Of a stretch of 64,000 nucleotides of DNA, positions 31,901-45,231 are shown piece after piece (the first letter of the stretch is position 1; the number at the start of each line of letters is the position of its first letter). The position numbers and the translations under genes are program-made. The notes beneath the pieces were generated by a model. It had not been told where the DNA came from, did not search any database, and saw only the letters and a list, made by a program, of their open reading frames with translations. Source of the DNA: Pratylenchus scribneri (Eukaryota > Nematoda > Chromadorea > Rhabditida > Pratylenchidae); assembly GCA_030063045.1 (NCBI GenBank), contig JAQSEB010000012.1, forward strand, positions 992,001-1,056,000. Reading direction: 5' to 3'.

Positions 31901-34860
31901 ATAAGGTTTGGTGGTCTAGGATATCAAGCAAAAAAAAGTTATAAAAAAACTGATCTATCTATCGGCAAAAACCTTTTTTTTCCAAAAATATATCCAATCC
32001 AATTTTTATTAATTTAGTTTTCCATCTGGTTGCGGATGTGTGGAAAAGGACACTCTGGACACATATTTTGACTCAAGTTGGTATTTTCTTCGCTTTTTGG
32101 ATCCACACAACACCAAAATGCCATTTGATCCAAAAATTGCCCATAGCCAAATGGTTGGTTTTTTAAAAATATTTTCCTTCCTCATCATATTCATTTCATT
32201 TATTGGTACTTTCCTATTGCCTGGGGGGCAAGGAGATTTTATGGGGGGCAGATCTATAATATATAATATGATAATGAAGAAGATGATGATGATGATGAAG
32301 ATGAAGAGGACGATGGTGAAGTTGATGATGAGGATGAGGAAGATGATGATGAAGAAGATGAATAGGATAATGGAGATGAGATGATGAAGTAGATGATGAG
32401 GATGAGGACGATAATGATGAAGAAGACGAAGATGATGATGAAGATGATGAGGAGGAAAAATAATGAGGATGATGAGGAAGAGGAAGATGATAATGGAAAT
32501 GAGAATGATGATGAAGTAGTTGATGAGGAAGATGATGATGAAGATCAGGATGATGATGGGGATGAAGATGAAGTAGATGATGAGGATGAGGAAGATGATG
32601 ATGAAGAAGACGAAGAAGATGATGATGAATGATGAAGATGATGAGGATGATGATGAGGAAAAATAATGAGGATGATGAGAAGATGATGAGAAAGATGAAG
32701 ATTAAGACGAAGAAGAGAAATCTTCATCATCATCATCTTCCTAATCATCCTATTAAATATTATAGATCTTGCCCACCATGCAATCGCTTTGCACTTTACA
32801 CCCCAGAACCCAGATAACAGGATAAAAGAACCTATTTATTTAAGCCCGTGGATATTTATGTTGGCGGTGTGGAACATGCCAAAATGCATTTGCTCTATGC
32901 CCGTTTTATTAGCCATTTTCTCCATTCAATTGGCCTAATTCCCCATCCCGAACCATTTGCCCGTTTCATTCCAGTGGGCGTTGTCCGTTCTCGTTCATAT
33001 CAAATCAAATCCACTGGAAAATATGTTCCCTGGCAGGAGGTGGACGGCGATCCTCGTTTGTGACTTTAAATATTAATTTAATTATTAATTTTTATTCAAG
33101 GTTTGCCCAATGCCAATCTGGTGCATCGGCCCAGTGGGGAAATTGTTTGCTCACAATTTGAGAAAATGTCCAAATCAAAGCATAATGGAGTGGTAAAAAA
33201 TAATTTCAAAAACCAAATAAATTACCAATCCAAATATTCCTCCCCAAAAAGGATCCATTGGAATTTATCAATAAATTTGGCGTCGATTTAACTCGTCTTC
33301 AGCTGCTTTTCGAGACACGCCCCAGCCTTGAAATTAATTGGCCATATCCATATCCAACATTTAGTATGAAATTTTTAATTATTTGATTTTTTTAATTTAT
33401 ATTCAATTTTTTTAGAAATTAAAACTCTGAGAAGATGGATGAATAAATTGGAGGAACTCGTCGAAAATTATATTGAACAAAATGTGAACAGAAAAAATGA
33501 TGAAATCACTGAAATTGATGCAGAAATGGAGAATAAATTGAGAGAAATTTATAATTATCATGTGAAAAGTGTAAGCAAAATTAAATTCCAACAATTCTTC
33601 TCTATTTTAATATTTTTTTAGGTAAGTCAATATTTGGAAGTTCTCCTTTTCCATAATACGGCATTGATTCGTTTGATTGAAATGACCGAAGTATTGGAAA
33701 AATGTGCAAAAAATGCCAAATTTGGAATTGGAAGAAGCCCCGAATTTGGACGATGTTTGCGTGCTTTGATTATAATGATGCAGGTTAATTTTTTTTTAAA
33801 TTTTATGATCCTTCCTCATCTTCATTATCATTGACTCCACAATCATCTTCATCTCCACCATCATCCTCATCTTCACCATCATCATCATCTTCACCATCAT
33901 CCTCACCTTCACATCATCATCTTAATCTTCCTCATCATCTTAATCTTCCTCTTCTTCATCATCATCCTTTTCTTCTTAATCTTCCTCATCTTCTATCATC
34001 ATCCTCTTAATCTTCCTCTTCTTCATCATCATCATCTTCTTCACCATCGTCATCTTCTTTTTAATCTTCTTCATCTTCCATCATCATCTTCCTCATCTTC
34101 TTAAACTGGCACTAGTCTAGTTTACGGGATATAGGATGAGGATGAAGAAGAAGATCATCTTGGCTTCATCATCATCATCATCTTCTTAATCTTCTTCGTC
34201 ATCTTCATCGTCTTCATCTTCTTCATCATCATCATCTTCCTCATCTTCATCCTCATCTTCTTCCTCACCTTCATAATCTTCATTTCATCATCTTCTCTTT
34301 CTATATTATATATTTATAAAAGTCTTGCCACCCTGATACTGATAATCTTCTTGCCCCCCACCCACCCCCAAAAAACAGATCCATTCAATTTATTTAATTC
34401 ATTTAAAGATATTCGCCCCGGAAAAGGCAGCTGAACATTGGAAACAATTAGAACAAATTGAAGCCAGCGGCGATGGAATGGCATTGGAAATGGAGCGATG
34501 GCCTCCTCTTGATCCGGTGGACACTGTGGACATTTTAATTTTGGTTGGTTTATCAAATGAGGGAATTTAAATTATTAATTCATTCCCAATTATTTTAAGG
34601 TTTTTGGCAAAATTTTCTCAAAACAAGCTCCTCTATGTGAAGTGGATGGACTGGATGCGGATGAATTGGAGCAATATGCACGAAATCGAAGCCATGCTTT
34701 ATTCTTTGGACAATTGGCTGCCAACAAATTGGAAATTGTTTCGACCAATGTGGAAAAATTGGATGGGATTGGAATTGTTGTGAATTTGAAGATGGCCGAA
34801 AATGTGCAAAAAGGCAAATTATTAGAAATTATGGGAAAATATAAGAGGAGAAGAAAATGA
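28967..34860 (+). CDS. lars-2: Leucyl-tRNA synthetase, mitochondrial
   Basis: Seventeen exons join in phase to 884 aa: 28967-29119, 29160-29234, 29290-29435, 29485-29686, 29741-29833, 30304-30414, 30460-30631, 31182-31429, 31475-31665, 32018-32153, 32845-33055, 33101-33192, 33252-33363, 33416-33570, 33622-33783, 34409-34543 and 34600-34860. It charges mitochondrial tRNA-Leu. Exon 1 is basic and Ser/Asn-rich, as expected for a targeting peptide. The HIGH motif is HMGH (71-74, after FPYPSGRL). [35 protein letters not shown] and the tRNA-binding motif [10 protein letters not shown] (KMSKS at 601-605) are class I LeuRS hallmarks. [16 protein letters not shown] matches mitochondrial forms. Length is close to human LARS2. 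AATAAA at about 34981 may be the poly(A) signal. Introns 5, 7, 9, 10 and 15 contain repeats. Confidence 0.95.
29880..30270. repeat. Foldback-family copy in LeuRS intron 5
   Basis: It reads GTTTTTCTTGGATAACTAGT near the left and CAGTTATCCTCAAAAACTG near the right, with CGCATCGATTGATG and ATAATCGACGCGTCTCGATT between. A sister copy is at about 31680-31980 in intron 9. Confidence 0.7.
30757..31105. mobile_element. Palindromic MITE in LeuRS intron 7
   Basis: CGACACTTGCGGACGAAA at the left and the inverse GTCCGCAAGTGTCGG at the right bound a nearly symmetrical interior (GAGTTATGGCCAAAAAAC against GTTTTTTTGGCCATAACTC). A diverged copy is at 62716-63078. It lacks coding capacity. Confidence 0.8.
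31680..31980. repeat. Foldback-family copy in LeuRS intron 9
   Basis: It starts GGTTTGCCGAGAGATAGGTT and ends GATCTATCTATCGGCAAAAACC. The two ends are inverse to each other, and the centre holds TTTAAACGGTTTAATAC. Confidence 0.7.
32268..32730. repeat. GATGAAGA-rich purine tract in LeuRS intron 10
   Basis: This imperfect GAT/GAA/GAG tract of about 460 bp lies wholly between exons 32153 and 32845. Open frames here are Met/Lys/Asp runs and not a gene. The complementary pyrimidine tract is in intron 15. Confidence 0.9.
33825..34305. repeat. TCATCATCTTC-rich pyrimidine tract in LeuRS intron 15
   Basis: This imperfect CTTCATCAT/CTTCTTAAT tract of about 480 bp is interrupted near 34108-34160 by a short GATGAGGATGAAGAAGAAG stretch of opposite strand sense. 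It is intronic (33784-34408). Confidence 0.9.
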
Positions 34861-35569
34861 ACCGAAAAGAGGAAGAAGAAAAGAATGAGTGAATTGTTGC
34901 CAAATAATTATTTTAGTATTAAAATTAGGTTTTTTGCTGTTATTTTTCAATTTTTGATAAATTTTCATAATTAAATCTCGAATAAATCGTTTGCTATAAA
35001 TTTTACTTGACAATAATAAATGTGTTCATACATTAATTAATTATTTATACATTTTCAAAGCTGTTTTCATTAATCATAATCAACAATTTATTATGAGAAA
35101 TATTTTTTTGGAGAAAGAATAAGATCTTTTTGGAGATAAAATCGCTTTTTTGCCGAAAGTTAAGTTTTTTGATTATAATTTTTTAGTGCTATGCTTGGTA
35201 ATAGAAATAGAATATAAACTTCTTAACCATTTTATAGAGCCCGTCAAGATGCATCGTTTGATATATAATCTGTCATGGTTTGTCCAAAATTCAAGGTATT
35301 AAACCGTTTAAACCTTATTTCGGTTTTTATTTTATTTTGGATTTAAACCTGACAATATAAACCAATCGATGCATCTTGACCAGCTCTATCGATTTGTATT
35401 AAGTTATAAAGTTTAAAATCAAGCACTAATAAGTTATTAAACTTTCGGCAAAAGAATCCAATTTAATCAGCAAAAAGTTCTTATTCTTTTGGCAACAAAA
35501 ACCACACTTATTTATTATTAATCAACATTTTTTCTAGCAATCAAAAATAAACAAAGATTTGAGAATATT
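34861..35569. repeat. Intergenic spacer with foldback-family copy
   Basis: The LeuRS 3' end is followed by a foldback copy at about 35140-35500, containing CGTCAAGATGCATCGTTTG, AAACCGTTTAAACC and CCAATCGATGCATCTTGACC. A TTTTTTCTAG acceptor (ending about 35537) precedes the next gene. No other gene is seen. Confidence 0.6.
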
Positions 35570-38500
35570 ATGACAACATTAAGCCGACCATTACCACCCG
35601 AACTTCTCAGTGAAATGCACAAATGCCTGCCATTGGCCAATGCAATCGATATTTTGGTGAATGTTCCAACGTGGGCAATTGTTCAAAATAATTCACCAAG
35701 AATGCTTCGCACAATTCAACAACTTAAAACGGTTTAATTTTTAAATAAATTCAAAAATTTAAGCCAAATCAGTAAAAAAATATTGACTCAATTGAAGCTT
35801 AACCGATCATTCACAATTTAAGCCACTTTCATGGTTTAAGCGACCTTTCACAGTTAAAGAGACCGATGAAAAGTTTAGATGATCTTTCAAAGTTTATACA
35901 AAATTCATCAAAAGAAACAATAAATTACAAGAAAATACCCATCCAGCCTTTAAATCCTAAACCACAAAACATTCTGAACCTAACCTAGCATACCTAAAAT
36001 GTTCCAATCTTTGAAACTAACCATCGGCCATAAACTAAATCTTACCAATTTGCATTTATTTAATCAGATTAGGCAACAAATTTTACTAATTTTAGGGTCG
36101 AAACGCTAGGTTTAAAATTCGGAGCATGGCTTAGGCCAGCAGGCTATGATTTGTTTTTGCTAGAAATAGAAAGAAATTTTTTGGGTGCTTGTCAACTTTG
36201 GGTCCTTTTTTCATGACTAAAATTTCATTGGTCCTTAAACCGCGAAAGGTTGCTTAACTGTGAAAGGTCGACTAAACTGCAATTGAACCTTAAAATTATC
36301 AATAAATTAAAATAATTAATATGCATTTAATTAATTACTTAATTAATAAAAATTTGCTTAAATATTTTTTGCCGTAAGATCACATTCTTTTGCCAAAATA
36401 TCTTTTTCTTGGATAAATTGTTTATCATTGCTTGCTCCTAGATCTTATAAACTTTATACCATTCGATAGAGCTAATCTAAATTTGTCATGGTTTAATCAA
36501 AAATCAGAGGTTTTAAACCGTTTAAACCTGTTTGATTAATAACTCTTTTAGCTTTGAACCAAACCTGGACAAACTATAGTATCAATTGATGCATCTCGAT
36601 TAGCTCTATAAAATGGGTATAGGGTTTGGTGGTCTAGGATCAAGCTGAAACTAGTTATCCAAGAAAAACCTATCTTTCGGCCAAAACAATGTACTAATTC
36701 ATTTGGCAATAAAATTCGCCACCCTAAAAATTTATATTGATAATTTTTCAGTCACTCAAAAAGTATGCCAATAAATTGGCTAATGGAAAGAAGGAAATTG
36801 ATGAAGAAGAATTATATATTCGAAATCATCAAAACATATCTTCGTATGTTGAATGGCAACCACAATTGGATGCATTGTTGCGTTATGGCAGCTGGATGAC
36901 ACCAAAACGGCGATTGCATTTTGGATTTGGAAAAATTGTCGGCAATCCGGAAAATTTCGTGCAAGAATTACTCATCCATTTGGCAAATACACGGTAAAAT
37001 TTATGTTTTTCAATTAATTGATTTGGCTATTCGGAATGAAATGCAGAAAAGAATATCGAAAATGCAGAAAAGTTCATACCGGTTTTCGGTTTAGGATTTG
37101 TCCTAGAGACTTGGACCTCTATGCCCATTCAATAAATCTCATGTCTCATCTCTCATCAATAAGCATCATTTAATTATGGTATATAACTTGGATATTGGAT
37201 TTAAAACCAGTTCTAATTTAATTTTGAACCATTAAACCAAAATCGGTTTAAACCGTTTAATACCTTTTAATTGTTGACCGACTAATAAGAATTTATATAC
37301 CATTCGATGCATCTTGACGAGGGTTGTAAGACAAACCCTAAACCGGAATAAACTTTCTGAAAATTCAATGTTTTTTGTTTTTGCAAATTAAATAATAATT
37401 ACCCATTTCGAAATTAACAACTAGGACCTGATTTCGGAAATCCCGGATTCTGGGCAACCCATAGAGACTCGAGATTGGATTCATCCAACTCGAAATGATC
37501 TATTTAATCCATGAAATTTCAATTTCATTCCTATATTAAGGCTTAGGCCAAAATTATTAAACCAAAACCGGTTTAGGTTTAAACAATGGTTCACTTTTTC
37601 AAAATAAACTTATATACCAGTTTTAAATTGAAATTACATATAGTAAATCGATCATGCCCAATCCAATGAGTCTTATTAGTGTAGGAATCCAGAATTATAT
37701 TTTTGTAATTACTAAATTTCAGTTCACCACAAATGATGTTTCAATATGCGGCAATAAATTTTGAGACACCACCACCAATGCCAACATTTTTGGATCAATT
37801 ATTGAACAATACGAAGCAATATCAAATTGGAGGTCGGATTTTATTTGAATCTGTTGAATTGGATGTTGGCAATGGTCAAATTATGCAAATTTTGGATGGA
37901 GAATTTACGCAAGACGGAAGATATGGATTGATATTGTTTGTGAAGAACAAATTTGACCCGAAGAATTGGTTTGAAATTGAAATGACAATGAATTTATCGA
38001 AGAAATACATTGACCGTTTGATATTTGAGCGAACAGTGATGAAGGTAGGAAAATATTATATAACCAAAATATTAGGGAAAATATTTAAAAGAATAATATT
38101 TTTACTCCAAAAATAGTTTTTAACATCATTTAATAAATCATAAACCTATTTTAAACCCTACAAACCTTATACCATTTTGTAAATCTCATTGAGAAAGGTC
38201 TTTTGACATATAAATTTCTTAGTTTAAATCGAAACTGAACGATTTAAACCGTTTAAACCTTATTTTTCAGTTTTTGGTTTTAACACTTTGATTTTAGGAA
38301 ATATCTACAAAATGGTTAAAATTTTTCAGGTTTAAAATCCGTTCATTGATTTATTAGAACTCAAAAACTACTTTTGATGAAAAAAAAATTTAAACTAGAC
38401 GCTAGACCCTAAAATTCTACACATAATTGATTGATCTATGCATCGATTAGTTTATAATTTTTCATGGTTTGCTCAATATTTAAAGGGTAATAAACCATTT

Positions 38501-39811
38501 AAACTATTTTATGGTTTTTGGTTCAAAACCAATTTAAAATTGGTTAAACTTAAGTCAAATCTTGATTAAATGATGCATGCGTCTATCTATAAATTGAATA
38601 TAGGATTTGGATGTCTAGGACAAACAATTGAACCATAAAAATCTTCGCCATTTTCAATATTCATTTCGACAAATTAAATATTATCCAAGTATTTTAATAA
38701 TTATTTTAAATTAAGCCTTTGGATGAAACTGGAAAATTTGAACTCAACAAAAATTGGCTAGAAAATTATCAAATGGAAGAAAATGGCAATAAATTGGAAG
38801 CAATGGAAAATATTGAATTTAACCTCAAATGGGACATGTTTTTGCGACGTGGCGCCGGCTTTACCAATTTTCGACACTTCAAAATAAATCAACAATTCAA
38901 ATTTACTCGTCTTCCGCGACAACCGGTGGATTATATCAATTTTTTGATCTGCTATGTTTCCGAAACAAAGTAAGTAAAAAATGAGAAAACATTTTTAGAT
39001 TTATATTTGTTCAAAAATCAATTAATTTTGCCGAAAGTGCGGTTTTTCTTGGATAATTTGTTTATGCTTGATCCTAGACACATAACTTTAATGCGATTCG
39101 ATAGAGCTCATCGAGATGCATCGATTGATGTTTATTTTTCATGATTTGATCAAAAATCAAAATGCAAAGTATTAAACCATTTTTTGAGTACTTGTTAAGG
39201 TTGAGTCCTCTTTTTGAAAAGTGCTTGGTCCCCCCTATGGGTCATCAGGTTTAAGGTTGGGGTCATTCAGGGATATGTTAGGGATTGGATTAGGATGATG
39301 TAAAAATCATCTCAAATGTATCCTAAACCCTAACCCTAACACCCAAAGGGGAGAGGGGACCCTTCATTTTTTTCCTCACTTTTTCCAAGATGACTCAAAA
39401 AGCGAATGTAAACTTAACAAGTACCAACTCTAATTTGTTTTTTGGTTTATAACTTATTTTTGAGCCAAACCCAATAACAATAACCTATATATGCTAATCG
39501 ATGGGTATCTGTGTGCTCTATCGAATGATGAAAGTTTTATAAAGTCTAAGATCAATTCTAATACAAAAATTTATTAAAATTTCGGCAAAAGAATTCAAAT
39601 TTTTCAGAAAAAAAATAAAATTATTTCTCTAGAATTAATTATTAATTTTAGACATCCCGAGGATTTTCTGGCATCAATCGACATTCATTTGGAATTGGAA
39701 CCAGCAAATCCTTATTTGTCTTCAACAGACTGTCATTTACCGAAGATTATTTTTGAAAATTGCAACAAGGACACAATGCCGAAAGGTAAAAAATTAATTC
39801 ATTGGGTTTAA
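35570..39811 (+). CDS. F-box-like protein of unknown function
   Basis: Five exons join in phase: 35570-35731, 36752-36993, 37723-38044, 38716-38969 and 39652 onward. About 379 aa result if the last exon reads through to TAA at 39809. The N-terminus MTTLSRPLPPELLSEMHKCL resembles an F-box (LPxELLxEI.xxLP), which would tie it to a Skp1-Cullin ubiquitin ligase as a substrate adaptor. The match is only a first-helix one. The rest (ILFESVELDVGNGQIMQIL, LIFVKNKFDP-like and WDMFLRRGAGFTNFRHFK) is not recognised. Alternatively GTAAAA after 39785 is a donor spliced to 40062, ending in TGA at 40066; a nearby AATAAA (about 40131) allows that. All four large introns contain foldback-family repeats. Confidence 0.6.
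36365..36700. repeat. Foldback-family copy in F-box-like gene intron 1
   Basis: AAACCGTTTAAACC, ATCAATTGATGCATCTCGATTA and inverse end motifs (TTCTTGGATAA and TTATCCAAGAA) mark it. Further copies lie at about 37080-37340, 38110-38370, 38400-38640 and 39030-39600 in the other introns. Confidence 0.65.
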
Positions 39812-40066
39812 TGTTTTTGGAAGGCAATTTTTTATTCTATTTGTATTTTTATCCAAAAGAAGTTTTCGGCTTCTAATAATTCAGAAACCGATTTTAAACT
39901 TATAAGCTTTATACTAATTTCTAGATCACATCGAGCCGCATCGAATGGTTTATAAAATATTAGCTTTTCTCCCATAAAACTAACGGAAATATGGTTTAAA
40001 GTTTTTAAAAAGTTTAATTTGTTCATTTTCGATTTAAACTATTTAATTTATATATCCAAAGAATGA

Positions 40067-41679
40067 ATGATGGAAAATTGATGAAAGAGGATGATGAAGA
40101 GAGAGAGGGATGAAAACGACAAAATTCGATGAATAAATTTTCAGGCTCAATTTATTAATTATAAATCACAAATTTTGTTTTCTTTTTGTTTTACTAAAAA
40201 AATTTATCCCATATAAAAAAATATAAAAAAACTCAAAACGATTCAATTTGAATTAAAATGATCCCCCCCCCCCCCGTTCATACAATTTTTAAATTATTTT
40301 TAAATTCCGCTTCATAATCAGGGAATTACATAAATTTAGTTGATAAATATTGGCAAAGGCGGATTTTTACGGGCCAATTTTTCAAATGGGATAGAATGAT
40401 TTACGACGACTCCTTTTAAAATGATCAATTTCGATCCAAAATCCTTTTAATTCAATTGTTGTTTATTCATTTCCTAAAATTCTTTATAATTTCTTAATAT
40501 AAAAATTTTAATTTTTATATTTGAGAATTGCCAAAAATTGCAAGATACTTTAGTAGCTATCAGAATTGAAATATTCTCGGAATCGTGGGCTTATTTTCAA
40601 TTAAAGAATTTTACACATGAATAATATATCTTGGGGTTTGATGGACATTTTATAAAATATGGCATAGATTAATGAAAAATCCAACTTAACAGACCCATAT
40701 AACTGTAAAAATATTTTCTTAAAATTATATATTTTTACAATTAAAATGAAATAAGAAAATTTGATTTAAAAAATTTCTGATATTCGCACTTGCATTTTAG
40801 AAAATTCCAAAAAAGAGTGGTTTGATGGTTTATCCTAGGCACTTCAAGGCGAATAACCAATCGATAGATCTTACCAAGACGCATTGATTGGTATAAGTAT
40901 AGTCATAGTTTGGTCACATTAAGATTTAAACCATTTTAACCATTTTTTTGGTTTAAACTGTTTAATTTTGGGCCATCAGACAATTTTTAATCATATCCCT
41001 AACACCCTAAGGAACAGGGCTGCCAGATGGATTTTCACTTTGGGAGGGCATTTTCAAGGAAAAATGGGGCAAAATACCAAAAAAGGGAAAAATATCAAAA
41101 TTTTAAAAATGGGAATTTGGGGGCAACTCGGCTTGGGGGCAAAATCCCAAAAAGGGGCAAATGCCCCGTGGGGGATGTTCTGGCAGCCCTGCTAAGGAAC
41201 CTTCATTTTCCCCTACTTTCTCCTATTTTGATGAAAAAAGCGGGATAAACGACATAATTACTCAACGGGGTTAATGGTTTGTCCTAGAATTAAAGCTTAT
41301 ACCCAATCGATAGATTTCATCAAGTTCGTCTTTGTGATGGTTTGATAAAAAGGGTATTAAACCATTTAACCATCTCTCCATCGTTTTTGGTTCAAAATTA
41401 AAAAGTAATTTGACAATGACTTAATAATGGTTGATGGAAAAGGAATGAATGATGGACAAAATTTGATGAATAAATCGAAAATAAATTAATATTTTTTAAA
41501 AAATTTCTTTGAAAATCAGTAAATTATTGTTTTTGTAATTTTAAATATATATATTTTTGTCCATTTTTTGAATGGAATAATTTTTGAAAGAGTTATTTGA
41601 AATTAATATAATTGAAATATAAGCAAAGAGGAAAAGGAGAATTAATTGATTGATCAAAAAAACCACTCCCCAACAGTTG
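40067..41679. repeat. Intergenic, repeat traces only
   Basis: A poly-C tract of 14 lies at about 40262-40275. A foldback copy spans about 40820-41440 and carries an inserted segment at 41015-41195 with CAGGGCTGCCAGATGG at one end and CTGGCAGCCCTG at the other (a short inverted-repeat element). No gene is seen. Confidence 0.55.
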
Positions 41680-41764
41680 CCTCCGATAGCTCAGTTGGAA
41701 GAGCGCGGGACTGTAGCGGTTCAAAGTCATCCTGAGGTCGCTGGTTCGAATCCGGCTCGGAGGA
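41680..41764 (+). tRNA. tRNA-Tyr(GTA): tRNA-Tyr (anticodon GTA) with 12-nt intron
   Basis: The acceptor arms are CCTCCGA and TCGGAGG, with discriminator A. The D arm is TAGCTCAGTTGGAAGAGC. The anticodon stem is CGGGA/TCCTG with loop CTGTAG, anticodon GTA at 41713-41715. A 12-nt intron follows position 37 (41717-41728). The T arm is CGCTGGTTCGAATCCGG. An intron at this position is usual for eukaryotic tRNA-Tyr. Box A and box B are intact, so it should be transcribed by RNA polymerase III. A TTCTTTTTT run just after it is a suitable terminator. Confidence 0.97.
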
Positions 41765-43216
41765 GTTCTTTTTTCACATTTTTTAAAATTGTACTGATGA
41801 AAAAAAAACAATTAATTTTCATAAAAAGCACTGTCAAAAAAAGTTATTGGCCGATCAAAATCAAAATTTAGCCCTGTTTTTAGTTGTCATTATTTCTCGA
41901 TTTTAATCATTAGAATATTCAATTTGTCATTTCATTAAAATTTTATGTCATTTACAGCAATGAATTATTTTTTTACATTTATTAAAAATAATAATAATAA
42001 ATTCATTTAAGATGAATATTCAATAAAAAATTGTCAGGGAATTTTAGGTAGTCTCCATTCTGGGAAAATGTTCTCCGTGCCCAAACACAGTTGTTGTTGG
42101 CCTTCGCCCATGTCCAAGTCTTGATGATTCCGTCCTAAATATAAATTAATTTAATTTTTCCGCCGAATTTTTGGTTCTTTTTTACGCAAGTGTAAAATAT
42201 GACAAAAATTTGGAAATGAATTTTTGGGGACATTTATCTTGGCCAATGGCCAGAAATTCAAGGCTTGAAATTAGGTAAAATTTTAATGGTATGAATTAGA
42301 AAAGTTTACAAAGGTTCATATTGGCCCTTTTTGACCTCAAAAATGTCCATTTTAATATGAAAAATTTTAGAAAAAATTAATTTATTTTTTTACAAAAATA
42401 AAAAAATTCATTAAATTTTTATGTTTGAAATTTAAAACCCATAAAATATTCACATGGTTTTTTCAATAATTAATTTGAAATTTTTTAATAAAAGTCGAAA
42501 GCGAATACAAAAAATCATAAATTAAAAATATTTTTTAAAAAATTGTAAAAAATTAAATAAAAATTAAAACCCATAAAATATTTTGCTTAATTTATCTAAA
42601 AATAATTAATTGAAAATTATTATTTTTAATATGGAGATGAGAGGATTGAACAAAAAAATAAAAAAATTTCAAAAAATAATAAAAATCAAAAGCCTATAAA
42701 ATATTCCCATTTAATTTTTTTAAAAATAATTAATTAAAAATTTCCTTTTTAAAATTAATGATTACGTTGGAGAGAACAAAATTTAAAATTAAATAAAAAA
42801 TAAATAAATTCCCTGGCTCTCACCAATGTGCCTGCCAACTATTTGTGCGGCCACCGGCATTCATATAAGAAGGAGGGCCACCGGCCAATGGCACAACAGC
42901 GGTGGTGGCAATTGTCACATTTTTGCATACTTTGGTGAATAATTTGCCGAAAATCAAATCCCGGCTCTTTTTATTTGCCCAAATCAGGGACCATGAAGGA
43001 ATGGCAATCTATTAGTAAAATTAATATAAATAAATTTTAGAAAATAAAATATGAAAGTTTGTGGAAAAATATTTCGTAAACAATCATTTTTTACATTATG
43101 TAAATTCGAAAATAACGTTTTTTTTAAAAATAATAACAATTTTTCACATTGAATTCTGCGTCCAATTTTATGCCAATTCTTTAAAGGACTTATTAAAAAA
43201 GGTAAGTTGAATTTGT

Positions 43217-43804
43217 GGTACTTTTCGGTTATGCGCCACCCTTACCAAAATCATGTTATAAGTGTATTTTGTGCGTAGAACAAGAATCTGATATCCATTT
43301 TGTCGTAGCATGCCATCTTGGAAAGAATACCGACTTTTACCAAGAAAAATTAAAGGGGGGACCAAGGGCATTTTTGATCAAATTTTTATATTGTTAATAT
43401 ATAGCTCAATCGACGCAGCTCGGCGAATTGGTTCTAAAGGTACCATTGTTATTAGATAATTCTAAAATATATATCAAATTGTGTTCAAAACAAATATTTA
43501 TCTTGGTAAGGTATTTAGATCGCTAAGTTGCCTAAATTACATTATCATCTAATAAAAATGACACCATTAAATTCTGCTCGACGAGATGCATCGAATAAAT
43601 TATAATATGCCTACATTAAAAATATTTCTGAAAATTAGCCTTAGTCCCCCTTTGAATTTTCTTGATAAAATTTAACATTATGTTACCAAGATGGTAAGAC
43701 ATGACAAAATGGATGTCTGATTCGTGTTCTACGCACAAAAATATACTTAGAAAGTGATTTTTATATTAATTTTTAGTGGGGGTGGCGCATAACCGAAAAG
43801 TACC
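43217..43804. mobile_element. MITE with GGTACTTTTCGGTTATGCGC ends
   Basis: The left end GGTACTTTTCGGTTATGCGC and the right end GCGCATAACCGAAAAGTACC are exact inverses over 20 bp, and weaker inverse similarity continues inward (TTGTGCGTAGAAC against GTTCTACGCACAA). It is in the intron between exons 44119 and 43008 of the chemoreceptor pseudogene. A degenerate single end is at about 53488. Confidence 0.8.
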
Positions 43805-45231
43805 AAAGAATTTTTTGAATGCGATTCTATCCAATTAAGGTTTAAGTTAGATTGACAAAAATTCAAGAAATATTCAATAAAATAGAAATTATTTTATTCC
43901 TCCTTCATATAAATATCTATGCCCAATCTTGATGATTTGGTCCCTAGCTATTAAAACCAAATGAAAAGTCAAAATATAGAAATGAATTAGAATTTAAAAT
44001 TAGAAATTTTTAATTTATGTAGTAAATATTAATATTTTAATTCAATTTACTAATTGGTTATTTTTGGTTGCGTTGAAAATTAACAAATTAATTTTTTAAT
44101 TCCATAGTTCAGACTCACCGTGCACAAATCGCTCACCCATCCATATTGATTGAATATGGCCAAATAGAGGCGTTCCTGTTTGTCATGGTTCAGCTCAAAA
44201 TAACGACTGCGCATCAGGATCTAATAAGCGATAATTAATTAATTGATTTTAAAAATTACTCAACTCAAATTTAAAAATGGAGTCTTTATTATAATTTTGT
44301 ATTTTTATAGCTTTTTCTTCCTCTTGTCTTGATCCTTTTGACTTTGGATTGGATATTGTTTAAATTTCTGCCTCTGTTCATATTTATTTGTATTTTTTAA
44401 TGCCCTGAAGGTATAATTTAACTTTTCTGCTGATGTAAAGAAGGCTAAGAATTTGAAAATTAAATTTATGTATATATAATTCTCATAGTGACAATATATT
44501 ATTATTTGTGCTCGGATTTTTAAGTGTTATTTATTTTTTCTTTATATTAGATTTGATTAGAAAAGCTGATAAACTAATTTTTGAACATTTTTCTTTTTTG
44601 ATTAATTTTTTTGGTCTATTTTACCAGAGGGAAAATTTTATTGAAAAATTCAAAAAATGCCAAAATATCTGCTAAGAATTCTGAGGTTCTCGAAACCTAT
44701 TTAATTTAGTACGAATTTTATAAAAAAACCAAATATATATTTATTGAGATTTTGCGACCTAAAAATCTAAGCCCAAATTATTATATTAATTAATTAATTA
44801 AAAAATAAAAGAATAATTTTTAAATATTTGAGTCTTTTGGCCATGCCAATGTATACTAGAATTTGGCATTTTCACTAGGATATTGTCAAGTAAGAATGTC
44901 ACTTACCATATAAAGTGCGAAAATGAATTGGCCAATAAATGTGATCAACGTGTACACCGTTAATTTTTGTTCCATTTTCTGTTGTTGCATATTCTGAGGA
45001 TTATTGCTTCCACGGACTTGATGGGAAATGCTGGTCGGCGCTTTTGTTCGCAAAAATGCCCAAAGTGTGGCCAAATTCAGGAGCAATGAGACGAGAAGAA
45101 ATGCGGCACCAGAATAGGCACAAATTGTGGTGTAGGACCAAAGGAAGAGCTTTGGAAGCTGCGGAAGAAAATAATTGGTTAAATAAAATGGAATGCTTGA
45201 GAATTTGAGGAAAATATTATTTTCTTAAATA

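Noticed and set aside
32205..32817. Met/Lys/Asp-rich open frames
   Set aside because: They lie in the GAT/GAA tract of LeuRS intron 10; real exons on both sides join in phase across it.
39318..39345. CCTAAACCCTAACCCTAAC, telomere-like repeat
   Set aside because: Only two to three imperfect units, flanked by ordinary intron; nematode telomeres are usually TTAGGC. Most likely part of an inserted repeat.
41650..41871. Open frame on the plus strand with IAQLEERGTVAVQSHPEVAGSNPAR, and its minus-strand partner
   Set aside because: It is a translation through the tRNA-Tyr gene, a frequent database artefact.
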